A DNA stretch of 64,000 nucleotides from Tubiluchus corallicola (GCA_030141605.1 JAQGDQ010001072.1:1-64000); one strand, 5' to 3'. Shown: positions 25,701-36,562, counted from the first letter of the stretch. The notes: generated by a model not told the origin, from the sequence alone. Numbers and translations: made by a program.

Positions 25701-26620
25701 TTTGCAAACTGCACCTTGCAGGGTACTCTAAAAATTTACACCTGCATATGTTGTAAGGACATGAATACAAAGCACGAAGCAGCCGATTTTTAGGTATAAA
25801 TTAAACAGTGATGGTTCCAAAACTACACCTTGAGGAACCCTTATTGTGTTTATAAATGTTAGCAGATCAATGATGGAATAAATGACGATTGTGCTAAAAT
25901 TACGCCATGGAAATTTTGAATGACATTAAAAGCTGTAGAAACAATATATATATAAACAATATATATTCAAAAACATCATCAGTGAATACTCGAGCGATCA
26001 CGCCATGCACCACGCATTGTAGTTTATGCATTATATACACACGAAAACACTTCCACATGTTTAAATGCAAACTATTGTATACATAGGCATCACGAATCGT
26101 GCAACATGCGTACATGGAGCCCTAGATTTGTTCACATAATACAGTGGTTCCCAAACTTTGTGGGTCATGACACCAAAAGGGTCATGAGCCTTTTTCTGGG
26201 AGTCATGGAGTTTGTATCAAATAAGCAAATGCATCCGTCTCACTAAAATACATAATTAAATCAATCCTTGTTAATAAAGATTAATACACATTCATGAATA
26301 ATAATAAAGATTTTTTATGCTCTCTCTGCTGTTAATCTTTTAAATTTTAAAATAATCTATATGCGATGTTAAAAATTAGTACGTTTTCAGAATGCAGCTA
26401 GGGGTCATTGTACGTTTGGTGAAAGGGGTTACGCGCTAGAAAAGCAGTTTGTTATTTCACTTGACTCATTGTTAGTTCTTTGGTGCCAAAAGATATGGTT
26501 CAAACAGTTTCAGTTGTAACTAAATACCTTTTTAGACTTGTGGTCAACTGGTCTCACAACTTCTCCAAAAATTCTTGCACTAAGTCTTGCCATTCGTTTT
26601 GCATAGTTTGACGATGACAT
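22679..26620 (-). CDS. MRPS33: mitochondrial small ribosomal subunit protein mS33 (complete, 3 exons)
   Basis: Exons on the minus strand: 26620-26528 (M1-K31), 25496-25378 and 22793-22679 (TAA at 22681-22679). Introns are GT-AG (AAG|GTATTT, TTTCAG|G; ACAG|GTTAGTG, TTCTAG|G), with phases 0 and 2. The 108-residue product matches the mS33 family throughout: the N-terminus has MARLSARIFGEVVRP, the middle VLRLFGEEP and YYPN, and the C-terminus the hallmark GLYRDEHKDFRDEMNRLR followed by a basic tail. Human MRPS33 is 106 residues, so this looks full length. mS33 is a mitochondrion-specific protein of the small ribosomal subunit and acts in mitochondrial translation. The basic, alternating N-terminus could also serve for import. 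Confidence 0.95.
23200..24165. repeat. 82-bp minisatellite in MRPS33 intron 2
   Basis: About 12 tandem copies of an 82-bp unit (AGAGCACATATTGTTGTTTT, GTTAAAAGGCAACACAAAAA, CTAATTACCAATTTTAACAG). Each unit contains an imperfect dyad, TGTTGTTTTGTTAAAA / AACAACA. One copy near 23800 carries an internal deletion. Confidence 0.95.
24608..25155. mobile_element. TTAA-flanked MITE (548 bp)
   Basis: Both ends abut TTAA (24604-24607 and 25156-25159). The terminal inverted repeats are AGGAAGACCGGACGATTGT and, inverted at the right, ACAATCATCCAGTTTTCCT. A TTAA target duplication is characteristic of piggyBac-like and Kolobok-like transposons; the superfamily is not decided here. A left-truncated second copy is at 36993-37533. 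It lies in MRPS33 intron 2. Confidence 0.8.
25378..25496 (-). CDS. MRPS33: MRPS33 exon 2
   Basis: 119 nt, phase 0 to phase 2, preceded on the minus strand by CTTTATTTCAG. It encodes VLRLFGEEPYYKNDRF... to QYGLY, with the first two bases of the following Arg codon. Confidence 0.94.
25556..25577. repeat. (TA)n microsatellite
   Basis: Short ATATATATATATATA run in MRPS33 intron 1. Confidence 0.8.
25770..25850 (-). pseudogene. reverse-transcriptase motif remnant
   Basis: The minus strand reads VPQGVVLEPSLFNLYL, the RT motif-B signature (VPQGxxLxPxLF) of a non-LTR element. Only this fragment is recognisable. It lies inside MRPS33 intron 1. Confidence 0.5.
26143..26450 (+). mobile_element. hAT-like non-autonomous fragment
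   Basis: Starts CAGTGGTTCCCAAACTTTGT, a common hAT terminal sequence, and continues GGGTCATGACACCAAAAGGG. The right terminus is degraded, so no target duplication can be assigned. It lies in MRPS33 intron 1. Confidence 0.55.
26528..26620 (-). CDS. MRPS33: MRPS33 exon 1
   Basis: ATG at 26620-26618 and 31 codons ending HKSKK at a GTATTT donor, phase 0. It is the only ATG consistent with the conserved N-terminus. Confidence 0.94.
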
Positions 26621-26779
26621 TGTTTTACCTCAGTATCAAAGATCAATGAATATACAGAACATCTACAACTCTGAAATAAAAAAAGTGCACTCGGACCTTA
26701 ATTCTTTCAGGACTGTAAGAGTTTATTGCATTTTGCTTGTGTTCATGAAAAACTGTTCTCACTAAGCACCGATTACATT

Positions 26780-27425
26780 ATATTTGTGCTTGCAAACCAA
26801 AACCATCCATAAGTCGGCACAGTTAAAACTACGTTATGATGCTTCAAAGTAGCATGCACCAAAAATTTGGTCAAATGTCAATTTTTTATTTTTTTATGAA
26901 AACAAACGCTAAATATATTGGACTTTTACATTTTAGCATCAAATTGTAAGGGAAATTACAAAAAATACTAAAAATCTAATTTTATAACTCCTTACCCACT
27001 TTTTTGTCTAGAAACTGTACCAGTTGCAATTGTAAAAAAACTTGTATTTCCAAACTCCTATTGTAGCTCGAGTAAGCAGTCATTTTCCTTCAGGTTTTTT
27101 TTCTGTTGGCAAGACCAGATCTTCGTCAGGAAGAGTCATCTACTGGATTTAAATGTAACTTCAATTTGCTCTTGTAAAATCCATAGCAACCACAGTTTCA
27201 CACGGTTGCAAAGTGTTTTGTAGAGACGCGACAAAAACAATGGCTGACTTTAACAGCCTTTTTCTCTAGGTCACTTTTTCTCTAGGTATGTAGCTTAGAA
27301 ATAACATAGAGTGATGAGTTTGGTATCAAAATGATCCTCATGAAAGGGAGATTCATGACATGTGAATAATTAGAAAAGCTTAGTTGCCAGCTTATGGACG
27401 ATTTTGCTATGCAAACACACATATT
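26780..27425 (+). mobile_element. ~650-bp TIR element, family B, copy 1
   Basis: The left end TTGTGCTTGCAAACCAAAAC...AAGTCGGCA is mirrored at the right by TTGCCAGCTTATGGACGATT...GCAAACACACATA, giving terminal inverted repeats of about 38 bp. There is no coding. Further copies lie at 47679 and 50509, with fragments at 15875 and 55432. The superfamily is not assigned. Confidence 0.8.
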
Positions 27426-27429
27426 GATA

Positions 27430-27790
27430 ATTTTTGTAGGTATCTACTCCACACACAAACGGATTTTCATGCAAAATCATGTACGAAACGCATTTGCTTA
27501 CCATAGACAAATTAGAAATAGATTTTTGGCCAAAAAATTGAAAAAAGCTTTCTGCAACTGCACTGTTTGCGCTGTAACAATTATGTGTACACTATCAATT
27601 GTGTGAAATCGGCTAATGCAGAAAATTTCAACTATCCAGACACAACGCTCTGACACACTTTGGCATCAAGTCTACTCAATTTTTAAGAAGAAATTCAAGT
27701 TAAAAGAAGAAACGACCATAATTTTTCCTTTCCTGATAAATGGGGAGTCGCTAAACGAGGACTTATACTGTACATACTTGTGTAAAAAAC
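27430..27790. repeat. dispersed repeat, shared with 35890-36170
   Basis: GAAACGCATTTGCTTACCAT, AGACAAATTAGAAATAG, TTGTGTGAAATCGGCTAATG and AACTATCCAGACACAACGCT have close matches at 35930-36130. The open frames are not conserved between the copies. Confidence 0.65.
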
Positions 27791-27799
27791 ATCACAAGT

Positions 27800-28270
27800 G
27801 AAGCAATGAAACTCTGCGTGAGTTTATACTTACGACAGACATTCATCTTTTCACACAGTCTAGTCTGCTTACATACTTGTTTGCGTGTCTGTATTTGGCA
27901 TGATTATGTAAAAATGTAGTTCTAAGCTGCGTTCCAGTACTGGCCTAAACAACAGAAAAGTGTTAAAAATGAATAGATGAACCAAAATGCTGTGATACAA
28001 CTGACACAGGTGACCGGTATCAAAGCATTACTTGTCTTAGTCTTGACTCTTATAGAGCTTAGAAGATAAAAAATCTAGTTTATAGATTTGATCTTACTAA
28101 ATACATACGAATCACACTAAAATATGTTTGAATTCCTGTAAATGAGTAGAATGCACTGAAGCTCGTGCCTTTTTGGAATACGAGTTGTTCCGAAAAATAA
28201 AGTTATTCAACAAAATTATTTCACGCTTTATCTGTTTGCAGAACAACACTTACAACAAAATACGCAAAAC
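27800..28270. other. no gene seen
   Basis: AT-rich sequence without recognisable coding or repeat structure. Confidence 0.4.
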
Positions 28271-28313
28271 CTTTGACAACTTTTTCGGATGCAGTTCGCT
28301 TAGCGCCATCTGT

Positions 28314-28321
28314 TATCGATA
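28314..28321. promoter_or_regulatory. TATCGATA (DRE-like) motif
   Basis: A perfect TATCGATA octamer overlaps the A of an ATG at 28321 and is preceded by GCGCCATCTGT. TATCGATA is the DRE/DREF core-promoter motif known from insects. Its role here is inferred, and the octamer can occur by chance. Confidence 0.3.
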
Positions 28322-28479
28322 TGGCAGAAAAGTATGATCCCAACACAGAGTTATTTAATTGTTGTCGCTGGAGAGTCGAGAACAAGTTGTGGTCTACTAC
28401 ACTTTCGCACCTCCTAGTTTTTTCTGGCCTATTGTTTGTTTTCACGCCTGCAGGCCAGAAAGCAGACCAACAGGCGTAA
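28321..28479 (+). CDS. hypothetical small protein (52 aa), one predicted membrane helix
   Basis: MAEKYDPNTELFNCCRWRVE, then a hydrophobic stretch (about residues 23-41, LWSTTLSHLLVFSGLLFVF) and a short polar tail. Composition and codon use look more protein-like than the surrounding AT-rich DNA, and a TATCGATA motif abuts the start. There is no homologue I recognise, no donor site within it, and an overlapping minus-strand frame is also open, so this could be chance. Confidence 0.25.
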   Translation: MAEKYDPNTELFNCCRWRVENKLWSTTLSHLLVFSGLLFVFTPAGQKADQQA

Positions 28480-28738
28480 TATACACCATATTATTATTAT
28501 TATATGATTATTAGGGTTGCAGTAACGGGAGTTTGTATCGTATCGAGGGTGGGCCTGGAACGGAACCTTAAGTAAGCTAACACTGTATATAATAATTAAT
28601 TACAAGCGTACATATCTGTTTTTCGTGTATATTAAGTTGTTAGCTGGTCAACTTGTAACAAAAAATAAATTGCTTTCGATATTAAAAATATGTATGTTTA
28701 TTTTTATTGTATTTTCCGGCTATCTTTTATTAAACTTA

Positions 28739-28939
28739 CTAAGCGACATCATCACTATCTATCAAATCGTCACTATCATCACTGCCATCGGTCGTAATTT
28801 TCTTGTTCTCTTTCTTCTTCTTTTTCTCCTTGTTCCGATTCTTGCAGTTGTTGTTGTTGTTACGTTTCTCTGTCTGTCTGTTGCTGCTGTTCTTTTTATT
28901 TTTCTTGTTCTTGTTTCGTTGTTCTTGTCTTTTTTGTCC
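28739..28939 (-). CDS. possible 3' coding end of a Lys/Asn/Glu-rich, acidic-tailed protein
   Basis: The minus strand has a 66-codon open stretch: K/N/E-rich, then GSDDSDDLIDSDDVA-stop. AATAAA occurs twice on the same strand, about 31-42 bases after the stop (28708-28697), as at a real 3' end. Against it: the open stretch has no ATG at its start, the upstream boundary lacks a pyrimidine-rich acceptor, and the DNA is low complexity (TTC/TTG-rich on the plus strand). Confidence 0.22.
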   Translation of the reverse strand, partial: GQKRQEQRNKNKKNKKNSSNRQTEKRNNNNNCKNRNKEKKKKKENKKITTDGSDDSDDLIDSDDVA

Positions 28940-29548
28940 TTAATTGTTGTCTCTGTCTGTTTGTCATTGTTCTTCTTTCTTCTCTTTTTTTTGTTCTTAT
29001 TTTTATTTAGCGATTTAGCGATAATATTTTGCTGTAGTACAAACCCCTAAAACTAATGAGTAAGCCTTTGTTTTAAGTATACAGTAAATAAAACAGTAGG
29101 CGGGGGTGGCGGCTGTGAGCATACAGAGGGAGTATTTATTTGGCAGCAATGCAAATAATTATACTTAATTTACAACAATGCTAAAATAAAAAAATTATGC
29201 TAAATATAATACTTTTTGTGGGCAGAAACAGTAACAAAAAACTTTTTATTTGTTTTCCATTACCTCCCCTGTCCTCCTGGGCCCCTATAGTAACTTGAAT
29301 TTTTTTGCACACTTTTGTGACAACAGAATTAAATTTTAATGTTTAAAAACGCAATTGCTAGTGTCACAGTGACCTTTGGTGTGATGAAAACAGCTATAAT
29401 TGCAGTGTATTGACAGTATTAATTTTTTTGTGCATTTCAAGTTATTATTCATATTTTGACGTTTGACATGTTAATAAACAATTTTTAACCTATTTAATTT
29501 TATGTGTTGAAAAATTGTGAGCAATTATTGTTTCTTATAATTAAAAAT

Positions 29549-29815
29549 ATGGCAGTGGCAGCAAATCGACGCCCTGATAGAAACGAGTTTGTGAATCTGA
29601 CACTGATGAAAATGGGCTCAAGATTTCTGGGAAATATTGTGGACACTATAAATTGGTGCAGGCAATATGGTTTGCTGGCAGTAGAAATGATCTGCCCAGA
29701 ATGTAAAGAACCGTGTCAAGAAGGTGTATATTCAAGGGCTGTCGATGGGAGAGCCTGGCGCTGCCAGCAATGTCGTAAAGTAGTAAACATCAGAAAGGGC
29801 AGGTTTTTTTTTTAG
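29549..29815 (+). pseudogene. Merlin / ISXO2-like transposase N-terminal remnant
   Basis: Encodes WCRQYGLLAVEMICPECKEP ... GRAWRCQQCRKVVNIRKGRF. The CxxC ... WRCxxC zinc ribbon followed by IRKG-x-F is the N-terminal signature of ISXO2-like (DDE_Tnp) transposases of the Merlin superfamily. The frame stops right after a T10 run at about 29806-29815. Shifting one base extends the sequence by about 30 residues before another stop, so the copy is frameshifted. The catalytic domain is not present, and inverted ends were not found. Confidence 0.65.
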
Positions 29816-29829
29816 AAGTCCCACTTAGC

Positions 29830-30180
29830 CTTATGGCAAATTTTAGGCTTGACTTATCTGTGGTGCACCGCAATATGGAAACTCTTTTGAAAGCTGCGCG
29901 TATTTCTTAAAATAGATACAAGATGTACGCTGACTCCCAGACTGTGCTAAGTTATAAGAGGCAAACTCAAAAGTGAAAAGCTCATAGTAAACTGTGTAAA
30001 CTTGTAGTAGTATCCTCTACTCCGTGGTAGCCTACTTAGTAGGCCATCCGTCCAGTCCATAAATCCATTTATCGGGGCGAGTAGCAACGTATGTCCTACT
30101 AGGCTAATTTTCTACTCAAAAACGCTAAGGCGCAACATATGCTTGCACGGGTTTATAAATGTGATACCGCCGTTACGCAG
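29830..30180. other. no gene seen
   Basis: Unassigned sequence between the Merlin remnant and the LINE 3' tail. Confidence 0.4.
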
Positions 30181-30330
30181 ATCTAAATATTTTATTTATT
30201 TTTATTTATTTATTAAATATATTCACAACGATCATTACAGCATTGCACATAAAAGCATTTAATAACATATTTATTATTATGTACACAAGATGCCAAGCCG
30301 CAAATGACCCGTGGGGTACTCAAGAAGTAA

Positions 30331-32451
30331 TTACTTGTTTAGAGCACCCCAAATGAATGTGGACTGAGTGTAATAGAAAAGAGCAGTAAAGGAGTAGAAG
30401 GAAAGGTTAATAGAGAATAGAAAGAGGAGAAAGATGTGATGGTATCTGTATGAAGTAACGTGAACTGTAAAAATTGACATAGCCAGCAACGCAATGGATT
30501 CCGACAGGGACAGCAGTGTAATTTCACTTTTAAGATTTCTTTTGAAGTTATTTATAGATAAAGAATTTTTTATGTATTCGTTGATGTTATTCCAAAGTCT
30601 AGGGCCAGTGTTAGTGATGAAGTGCCTTGCTGCGTCAGTCCTGCAATACTTAATACAAAATTCGTTAAATATTGTTGAGTAATGTCTTACGTTAATAGAT
30701 AATGGGTTTAAAAAGAAAGCGGGGTGAAGTTTATGTTTGGTTTTGTAGATGTAAACAACGGTATTCAGGTTTATTAGATCATTTAGCACTAGGACAGAAT
30801 AATTCTTAAAAAGATTAAGACCTACATGTTCACACTTGTTCAAATTAGCTATCAATCTTATAAATTTACGTTGTAGAGAGCTTAGTTTAATTAAAGTTGA
30901 AGGGTAGGTGTGCCCCCAAAGTATATTACAGTAGGTCAAGTATGGCAGTACTAGACAATTATAAAGAGTGATTAGGTGTTCTTTAGTGAAACAATGTTTA
31001 ACTCGACTGATTAACCCGATGTTTTTAGCAATTTTAGAATGAATCATATTTAAGTGTGGTCTCCAATCTAGGTGTTCATTTAACATAACATCCAAGAACT
31101 TCATTTCGCTTACTTGTTCTACAGCATTACCATCAATTTTTATAACACTGTTCATATTTATAGGTTTGTTACGAGCTTTGAATAAAATGTATTTAGTTTT
31201 AGTTGAATTTAATGCTAATTTATTGATTTTAAACCAGGCTGTAATTTTACTGAGTTCACTATTAATCATGTTAGTGTCAAGTAACTTGCTGTTGATCTTG
31301 AAAAAAATACATGTATCATCAGCAAATTGGAAGACCTTTCCATTGTCAGTAATACAGTTTTGTAAGTCATTAATGTATATTAAAACAACAGAGGTCCCAA
31401 TATAGATCCCTGGGGTACTCCGTGTGTGACTATTGCTTCGTTGGAAAGAACATTGTTACAATTGACTGCTTGTGTTCGGTCCTTGAGGTAATTAGCAAAC
31501 CATGAGTATGCGACCCCTCTAATGCCATAGTGGAATAACTTATCTAACAGAATAGCATGATTAACTGTATCAAAGGCCTTAGAGATCGCAGAAAATGCCA
31601 ATGGCAACAGCGTTTTGTTCTAATGAATTAATTACGTTATTTATTATATTTATTAGGGCTAGCTGTGTAGAACTACCCTTTCTAAAGCCATACTGATGAT
31701 TATAAAGTACATTATGTATAGTCAAGTAGTCTAATAATCTTTTATGGACTATTTTTTCTAATTTTTTAGAGAAAAAAGCTAATATTGATATAGGTCTATA
31801 GTTATTAATATCTAAGGAGTCTTTAGCCTTAAACACAGGAATAATTACTGATTTTTTAAGTTGATAAGGTAATTTTCCTGTTGTTAATGAGCAATTGGTT
31901 ATATGCGTTAAAGGAACAGCTAAGTTATCAATTAAATCAATTATGACATTGGGGAGAAAGTTGTCAAAGCCTGCCCCTTTATTACGGTTGAAAGATTTAC
32001 ATGTAGATTTTAATTCATTTATTGTAACAGGACTGAAGAAAAGAGTAGACTGATAATTACCCTTAAGATGAACTTTAGGGTTGACACCAGTATTTGGAAT
32101 TTCTGCAGCTAATTTTTGACCAATCTGTGAGAAATGCTCGTTGAAAGCACAAGCGACAGATTTATTGTCAGTTATTAATTTGTTGTTAATTTTAAGAGCA
32201 TATGAACCAGATTTTCTATTTGACTGCAAAATTTCTTTCATAATAATCCACGTTTTCTTCAAGTTAGTTTTAACATGTTCTAGTTTGTTTTGATAATAAT
32301 TAGATTTAGAGAGTTTTATTATGTTGTTTAACCTATTACGATACTGTTTGTATTCACGAATAGTGAGATCATAATTAATATTATTCTTGAGAAGTTGATT
32401 ATACAACTTATTGTTACAACCAATGCTATTTAAAATGGCATGGTTATCCAT
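30331..32451 (-). pseudogene. LINE reverse transcriptase and C-terminus, frameshifted
   Basis: RT motifs in order: NNYRPISIL, GFRKGSSTQL, a broken DLSKAFDTVNH (one frameshift falls between D-L and K, about 31590), HGVPQGSILGPLLF, then a second frameshift (about 31382), FADDT (the catalytic YADD-type box), and a C-terminal region ending GPRLWNNINEYIKNSL and WGALNK. The catalytic residues survive, but the frame does not. Confidence 0.9.
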
Positions 32452-33371
32452 GGCTTTTTAATGGCACCAGGATTTATATTATTGTTGTTAGTTGTAGTTA
32501 TATTGTTATTGTACATCATTTGGAATTTATCTAAAAATAAATTGTATGCTTCTTGTGGTTCAGATGTAGTATATACATCCTTCCAATCAGATTTATCCAA
32601 GTCAGAAGCAAATTTGCGTTTAATATGGTCATTATAGAGAGTTCTATTATATATAAAGCAATAAGACGTAGTTATGTTTAAATCGATTATCAAGAAAATT
32701 GGCAAGTGATCGGTAATGTCAAAAAGTAAATTACCAGATTTGAATTTATGTTCAATTACATTGGTAAAAATATTGTCTATCAATGTTGAACTATTAGGCG
32801 TTATACGTGTAGGTAAGGTAATTACAGGAAAAATACTATTAGAGATCATAGTGTTTAAAAAATCAGATGTAGCTTCATGGGTTGAGAAGGTTAACAAATT
32901 AATATTGAAGTCACCAAGAATGAAAATTTGTTTCTTATGACGGGTTACAGTAGACAATAAATTAGATAACTGCCCAGTGAAACGTTGGGGATCTTCACCA
33001 GGTGGTCTGTAAACAGAACCCACTATTATATTTGTAGCTTTGCTAACATGTATTTCAATGAAAATTGTTTCTAAGATCTCATTACTGACGCTGAGATCAT
33101 TTCTTACTGAATAATTGATATTATTACTGATGTATAAACCTACACCACCTCCTTTTTTATATTCTCGATTTTTACTAACAAAACTGTAACCTGGCAAGTT
33201 GGAAAAATCAAGAGATTTAGAATGAAGCCATGTCTCAGATAAGGCTATGACTGAGAAGTTAACTTTCAACAAATGTAGGAGTGCCGTGAAATAATCATAG
33301 TTCGCTGCCAAACTACGTATATTTAAATGAATCATGGAGAAGCTATTATTGTTACGTATATTTAAATACAT
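32430..33371 (-). pseudogene. LINE apurinic-type endonuclease domain
   Basis: Contains the APE-type signature order HLNIRSL, LSETWL, GGGVGLYI, GSVYRPPG, LGDFNINL and TDHLPIF (the last normally SDH). It is open for 313 residues until it shifts frame at KPWIT, about 32440. Confidence 0.9.
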
Positions 33372-33456
33372 TGATGAGAATGTTCAATGTCGAAATATTT
33401 ACTTTTTGGTAACTGGTTAGAATTATTAAAGAATTGTAAGTCAGGATCAATTTCAT

Positions 33457-33807
33457 CTAAGCTATTAAAATTATCCCCAAATTGATGTTCGAAAATATCC
33501 AAATTATACTTATAATTATCCAAAAATCTTCCAGGATAGAGTAATTTATTGAAGGTCTGACAGCGAATTGAAATTCATTGTCGTCTATAATATTATTATA
33601 AGGGAATAAGTTTTGCATGCAGACATGGCAAAACCAGACATCCCCAGCAGCTGGTAGTTTATCTTTTAACAAAAAATAAATACATTTGATATGAATAGTT
33701 CCGCCGCAACAGTCGCAGTTCAATGCCCGCTGGCTACGTCGAATACATTTATCACATATTGGACAGAATCTGTTTACAGGTACCATCAAAACTGCAGGGA
33801 AAATCAA
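33457..33807 (-). pseudogene. LINE PHD-type zinc-finger segment
   Basis: CPICDKCIRRSQRALNCDCC, then HIKC and WFCHVC, form the Cys4-His-Cys3 pattern of a PHD finger, a domain found at the N-terminus of several CR1/L2-clade polyproteins. After a frameshift near 33520 the linker continues FGDNFNSLDEIDPDLQ to 33372. Confidence 0.8.
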
Positions 33808-33810
33808 AAT

Positions 33811-35105
33811 TAAAGAGATTAGAGAATAGAAAAAGTAAAAAAAGTAGAATAAAATATTGTTAAAGGAGTGTAAGTATAAAATGTGTAAAAAAATATACTA
33901 GCAAGTAAAGCCAGCCAGCCACGTTTGCAGCGAGTCAAGATGAGTACATAATTACGACAAACGTTTAAACAACTGAATATGAGCGAAATTATGTAATATA
34001 TTAAATTACCGACCAGGCTAAAAACTAAAATCAAGTTATCATATTTTTAGAACTTGTATGTGCCATATTAATCATATATTGGGCCATAATCACATGACAA
34101 TAATAATAGCAGGAGCACTTTTTATTATTTATTTTACGAATTAAGACGGTAAGTATTAAAGCACTATTATAGTGTAATCATCAATTTTATAAACTATTGG
34201 TATATTCAGATTATCAATTATAGTTGCCATGTAGCAACATGTCAATGAAACCAAATTACTGAGTCAGGAGAGTAATACATACTGCTACTAAACTGTGTGA
34301 ATCAAGGCCGAAAAGCAAGTGGCTACAAGTAATGACCTTGGAGAGGCCTGTGTGAATTTAAACAACTTGAACTAATGAATAACAATATCAAAGTAAATAA
34401 TATTCCTGATCAACTTCATTGCTGTTGATAACTAAGGTTTTAATTGGATGATCACATCAACTTTAAAAGGGGGGATGGGGCGGGGGTTGAGACAGTAGTT
34501 TTATCAACATATCGGACAGAATTCATGATAAATTTGTGGCGGGGCAAGGCGTCTGATTAGACAACTTAATATAGACATCTAAATTACATGGTCAATTGTT
34601 GTTAATGCTTAACAAACTTTGAGTTGGGAATGTCATGAGCAGTAGCACTTTCAAACAGAATATAAGATTAACACATACAGAATTACATTCTTTACTCATA
34701 TAAGTATGAAACAGACTGCATGACCGCGTTAAGCAACTTTGCAGGGCTTTAAGTACAGATGAATATTAAAGTCCAAGGGCAGGTTGTCGAATCTTAAAGA
34801 ATTCTACCGGTTTCTTAATGGGTAGAAAGTCGTTTTGCACGTAGGCATGCCGGTTTTCGTCATGGATGGATTATCTGGCAATTTAAGCATGGTTTCTGTT
34901 GGGAGGGAATTCACTTACAGTTAAATCGCATATACAGTAAATACACGTAATTAAACTAGTTTTAATATAAAGAAAATAATAAAATATGACATTGTTCTAG
35001 CTTCTTTCAAACAATGTCTAGAAATTTGATGTAGGGCGTAGTATATCCTCTAAGATAGGAATTTATATTCGGAATAATTCCTCGTGTGCATTGCTAGCGT
35101 GTAAT
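33811..35105. other. no gene seen; possible LINE 5' region then unassigned
   Basis: AT-rich, with a G-rich stretch (GGGGGGATGGGGCGGGGG) at about 34470. No exon was identified. Confidence 0.4.
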
Positions 35106-35109
35106 TGTT

Positions 35110-35665
35110 GACAACAATCGTAGAGGTAAACACTTTCTGATAATTAAATTATAAATTAAAAACCTAATTAACGGCGGACGAGCACAACTATTGATGGCGT
35201 CACAAACTGACATAATTTTCAACAGCAAAAATATTCTACGAGCGTGTTGCACGTGTTTGCGAAAGCGAAAATTGAAGTACAGTGCTACTGTATGATATTC
35301 AGTGAACTAAAACTAGGCAAGTTTTAAGATAAAATTTCAAATTTACCACTGTGCTCACCCACGAACTGTCCAACGTACGTAGTTCATCAGAAACTAACAC
35401 ATCTGAGCTGAGAGGTACAGTACCTGTTTTTGTATAATACGTATCCGAAATGCAGGCGCTAGTGCCCGTCTAGCTAGCAAATGGCGAAATACATGTAACA
35501 GCGAAAAACTAGTACGCGAATGCAAAATTGTATTTGTGTGGTAATAATTCTTTCACGTAAGTCATTTTTTGGAAAAAAAATAGTGTGTTCCCTTTCAATA
35601 TTTTAAAGGGTAGATTGTTTTGACCTACAGTTTAAGATTGGGTCCCATTTTGCTTTAAACTGGAT
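35110..35665. repeat. dispersed repeat family C, copy 3
   Basis: Shares GAGCGTGTTGCACGTGTTTG, CTAACACATCTGAGCTGAGA and TCTTTCACGTAAGTCATTTT with 16378-16960 and 12385-12720. Confidence 0.75.
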
Positions 35666-36500
35666 CTAAATCAACGTCACACATGCAATCTTGCATTTGC
35701 TGCAGTGTGGTTAAGTATTAAGGAGCTTTAGTTGACTGGCGTACATAAAGAAACTAGGCATGAGGATCTGAGCTGCTGCTGTGCAAGGTTTGGGCATCTT
35801 CGCAGTACTTCATACAAAGTTGCACAGTATCGGACCTATAGAAGAAAATTTATCGGATCCGGTGCCGGACTGTTAGACACGTTGTTTAATTTATCTCTTC
35901 ATGCAGTGGATTTTCATGCAAATTTTTTTATGAAATGCATTTGCTTAAATTAGACAAATTAAATATCTACTTTTAACGAAGAAACTGAAAAAGCTTGAAG
36001 TAACTGCAGTGTTTGCACCCTAATTATGTACAGTATTACTTGTGTGAAATCAATGCGGAAAGTTTCGACTATCCATGCCCAACACTCTGATACGCTTTGG
36101 CCTGAAGTCTCCTCCATTTTTAATTTCACGGTAAAAGGTGAGACTACCTTTGTTTATCCCTTTGCTTAGCGTTTGAATTTTCCTGGAATTCTGTACATCA
36201 GACAGTTCTCTTGGGTTGTAGCAAGCAGGCGATCAACAAAAGAGTGTGTGGTCTAAGCTACTCAATAGGCTAAGTTGGAGTGTCTGAAAATGGCCTATTT
36301 TGCTATAAATGCATAAACAAATAGCATGACTGGATGGCCGAGACTCTCCTGAGTAGAACAGTACCTAATTTGTAATCATTTAGTTATGTCTGTGCTCGCT
36401 GCTCATACAGTAGCAGTAAAGTCATGGGTCTTATAAGACCTATTTTGAATAGTGTGGTTCTGAAGGAGTTAAAGTAAATGATGTACATTTTCTACAACAG
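35666..36500. other. upstream of ABCA; holds repeat shared with 27.4-27.8 kb
   Basis: 35890-36170 matches 27460-27720. The remainder, immediately upstream of the first ABCA exon, has no recognised promoter; transcription may start further left if the 62-bp leader at 36501 is a spliced 5' UTR. Confidence 0.4.
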
Positions 36501-36562
36501 ATAAGAATCACATAGAGTACAAAACGGAGTACCGGAGCGCAGGAAATTCTCAAGAAATCGGA

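Larger units (their letters stand above)
30186..33810 (-). mobile_element. near full-length non-LTR retrotransposon (CR1/L2-like; PHD-EN-RT)
   Basis: On the minus strand the order is PHD-type zinc finger (33780-33620), linker, APE endonuclease (33350-32640), reverse transcriptase (about 32000-31050) and C-terminal domain to 30331. An A/T-rich AAAT-type 3' tail follows at 30222-30186. All modules appear to have been one reading frame, now broken by at least four frameshifts (near 33520, 32440, 31590 and 31382), so it is inactive. Domain order, single ORF and tail suggest the CR1/L2 group of the Jockey superfamily. The 5' limit is not certain; the sequence to about 34100 may be its 5' UTR. It does not interrupt a recognised gene. 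Confidence 0.9.
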
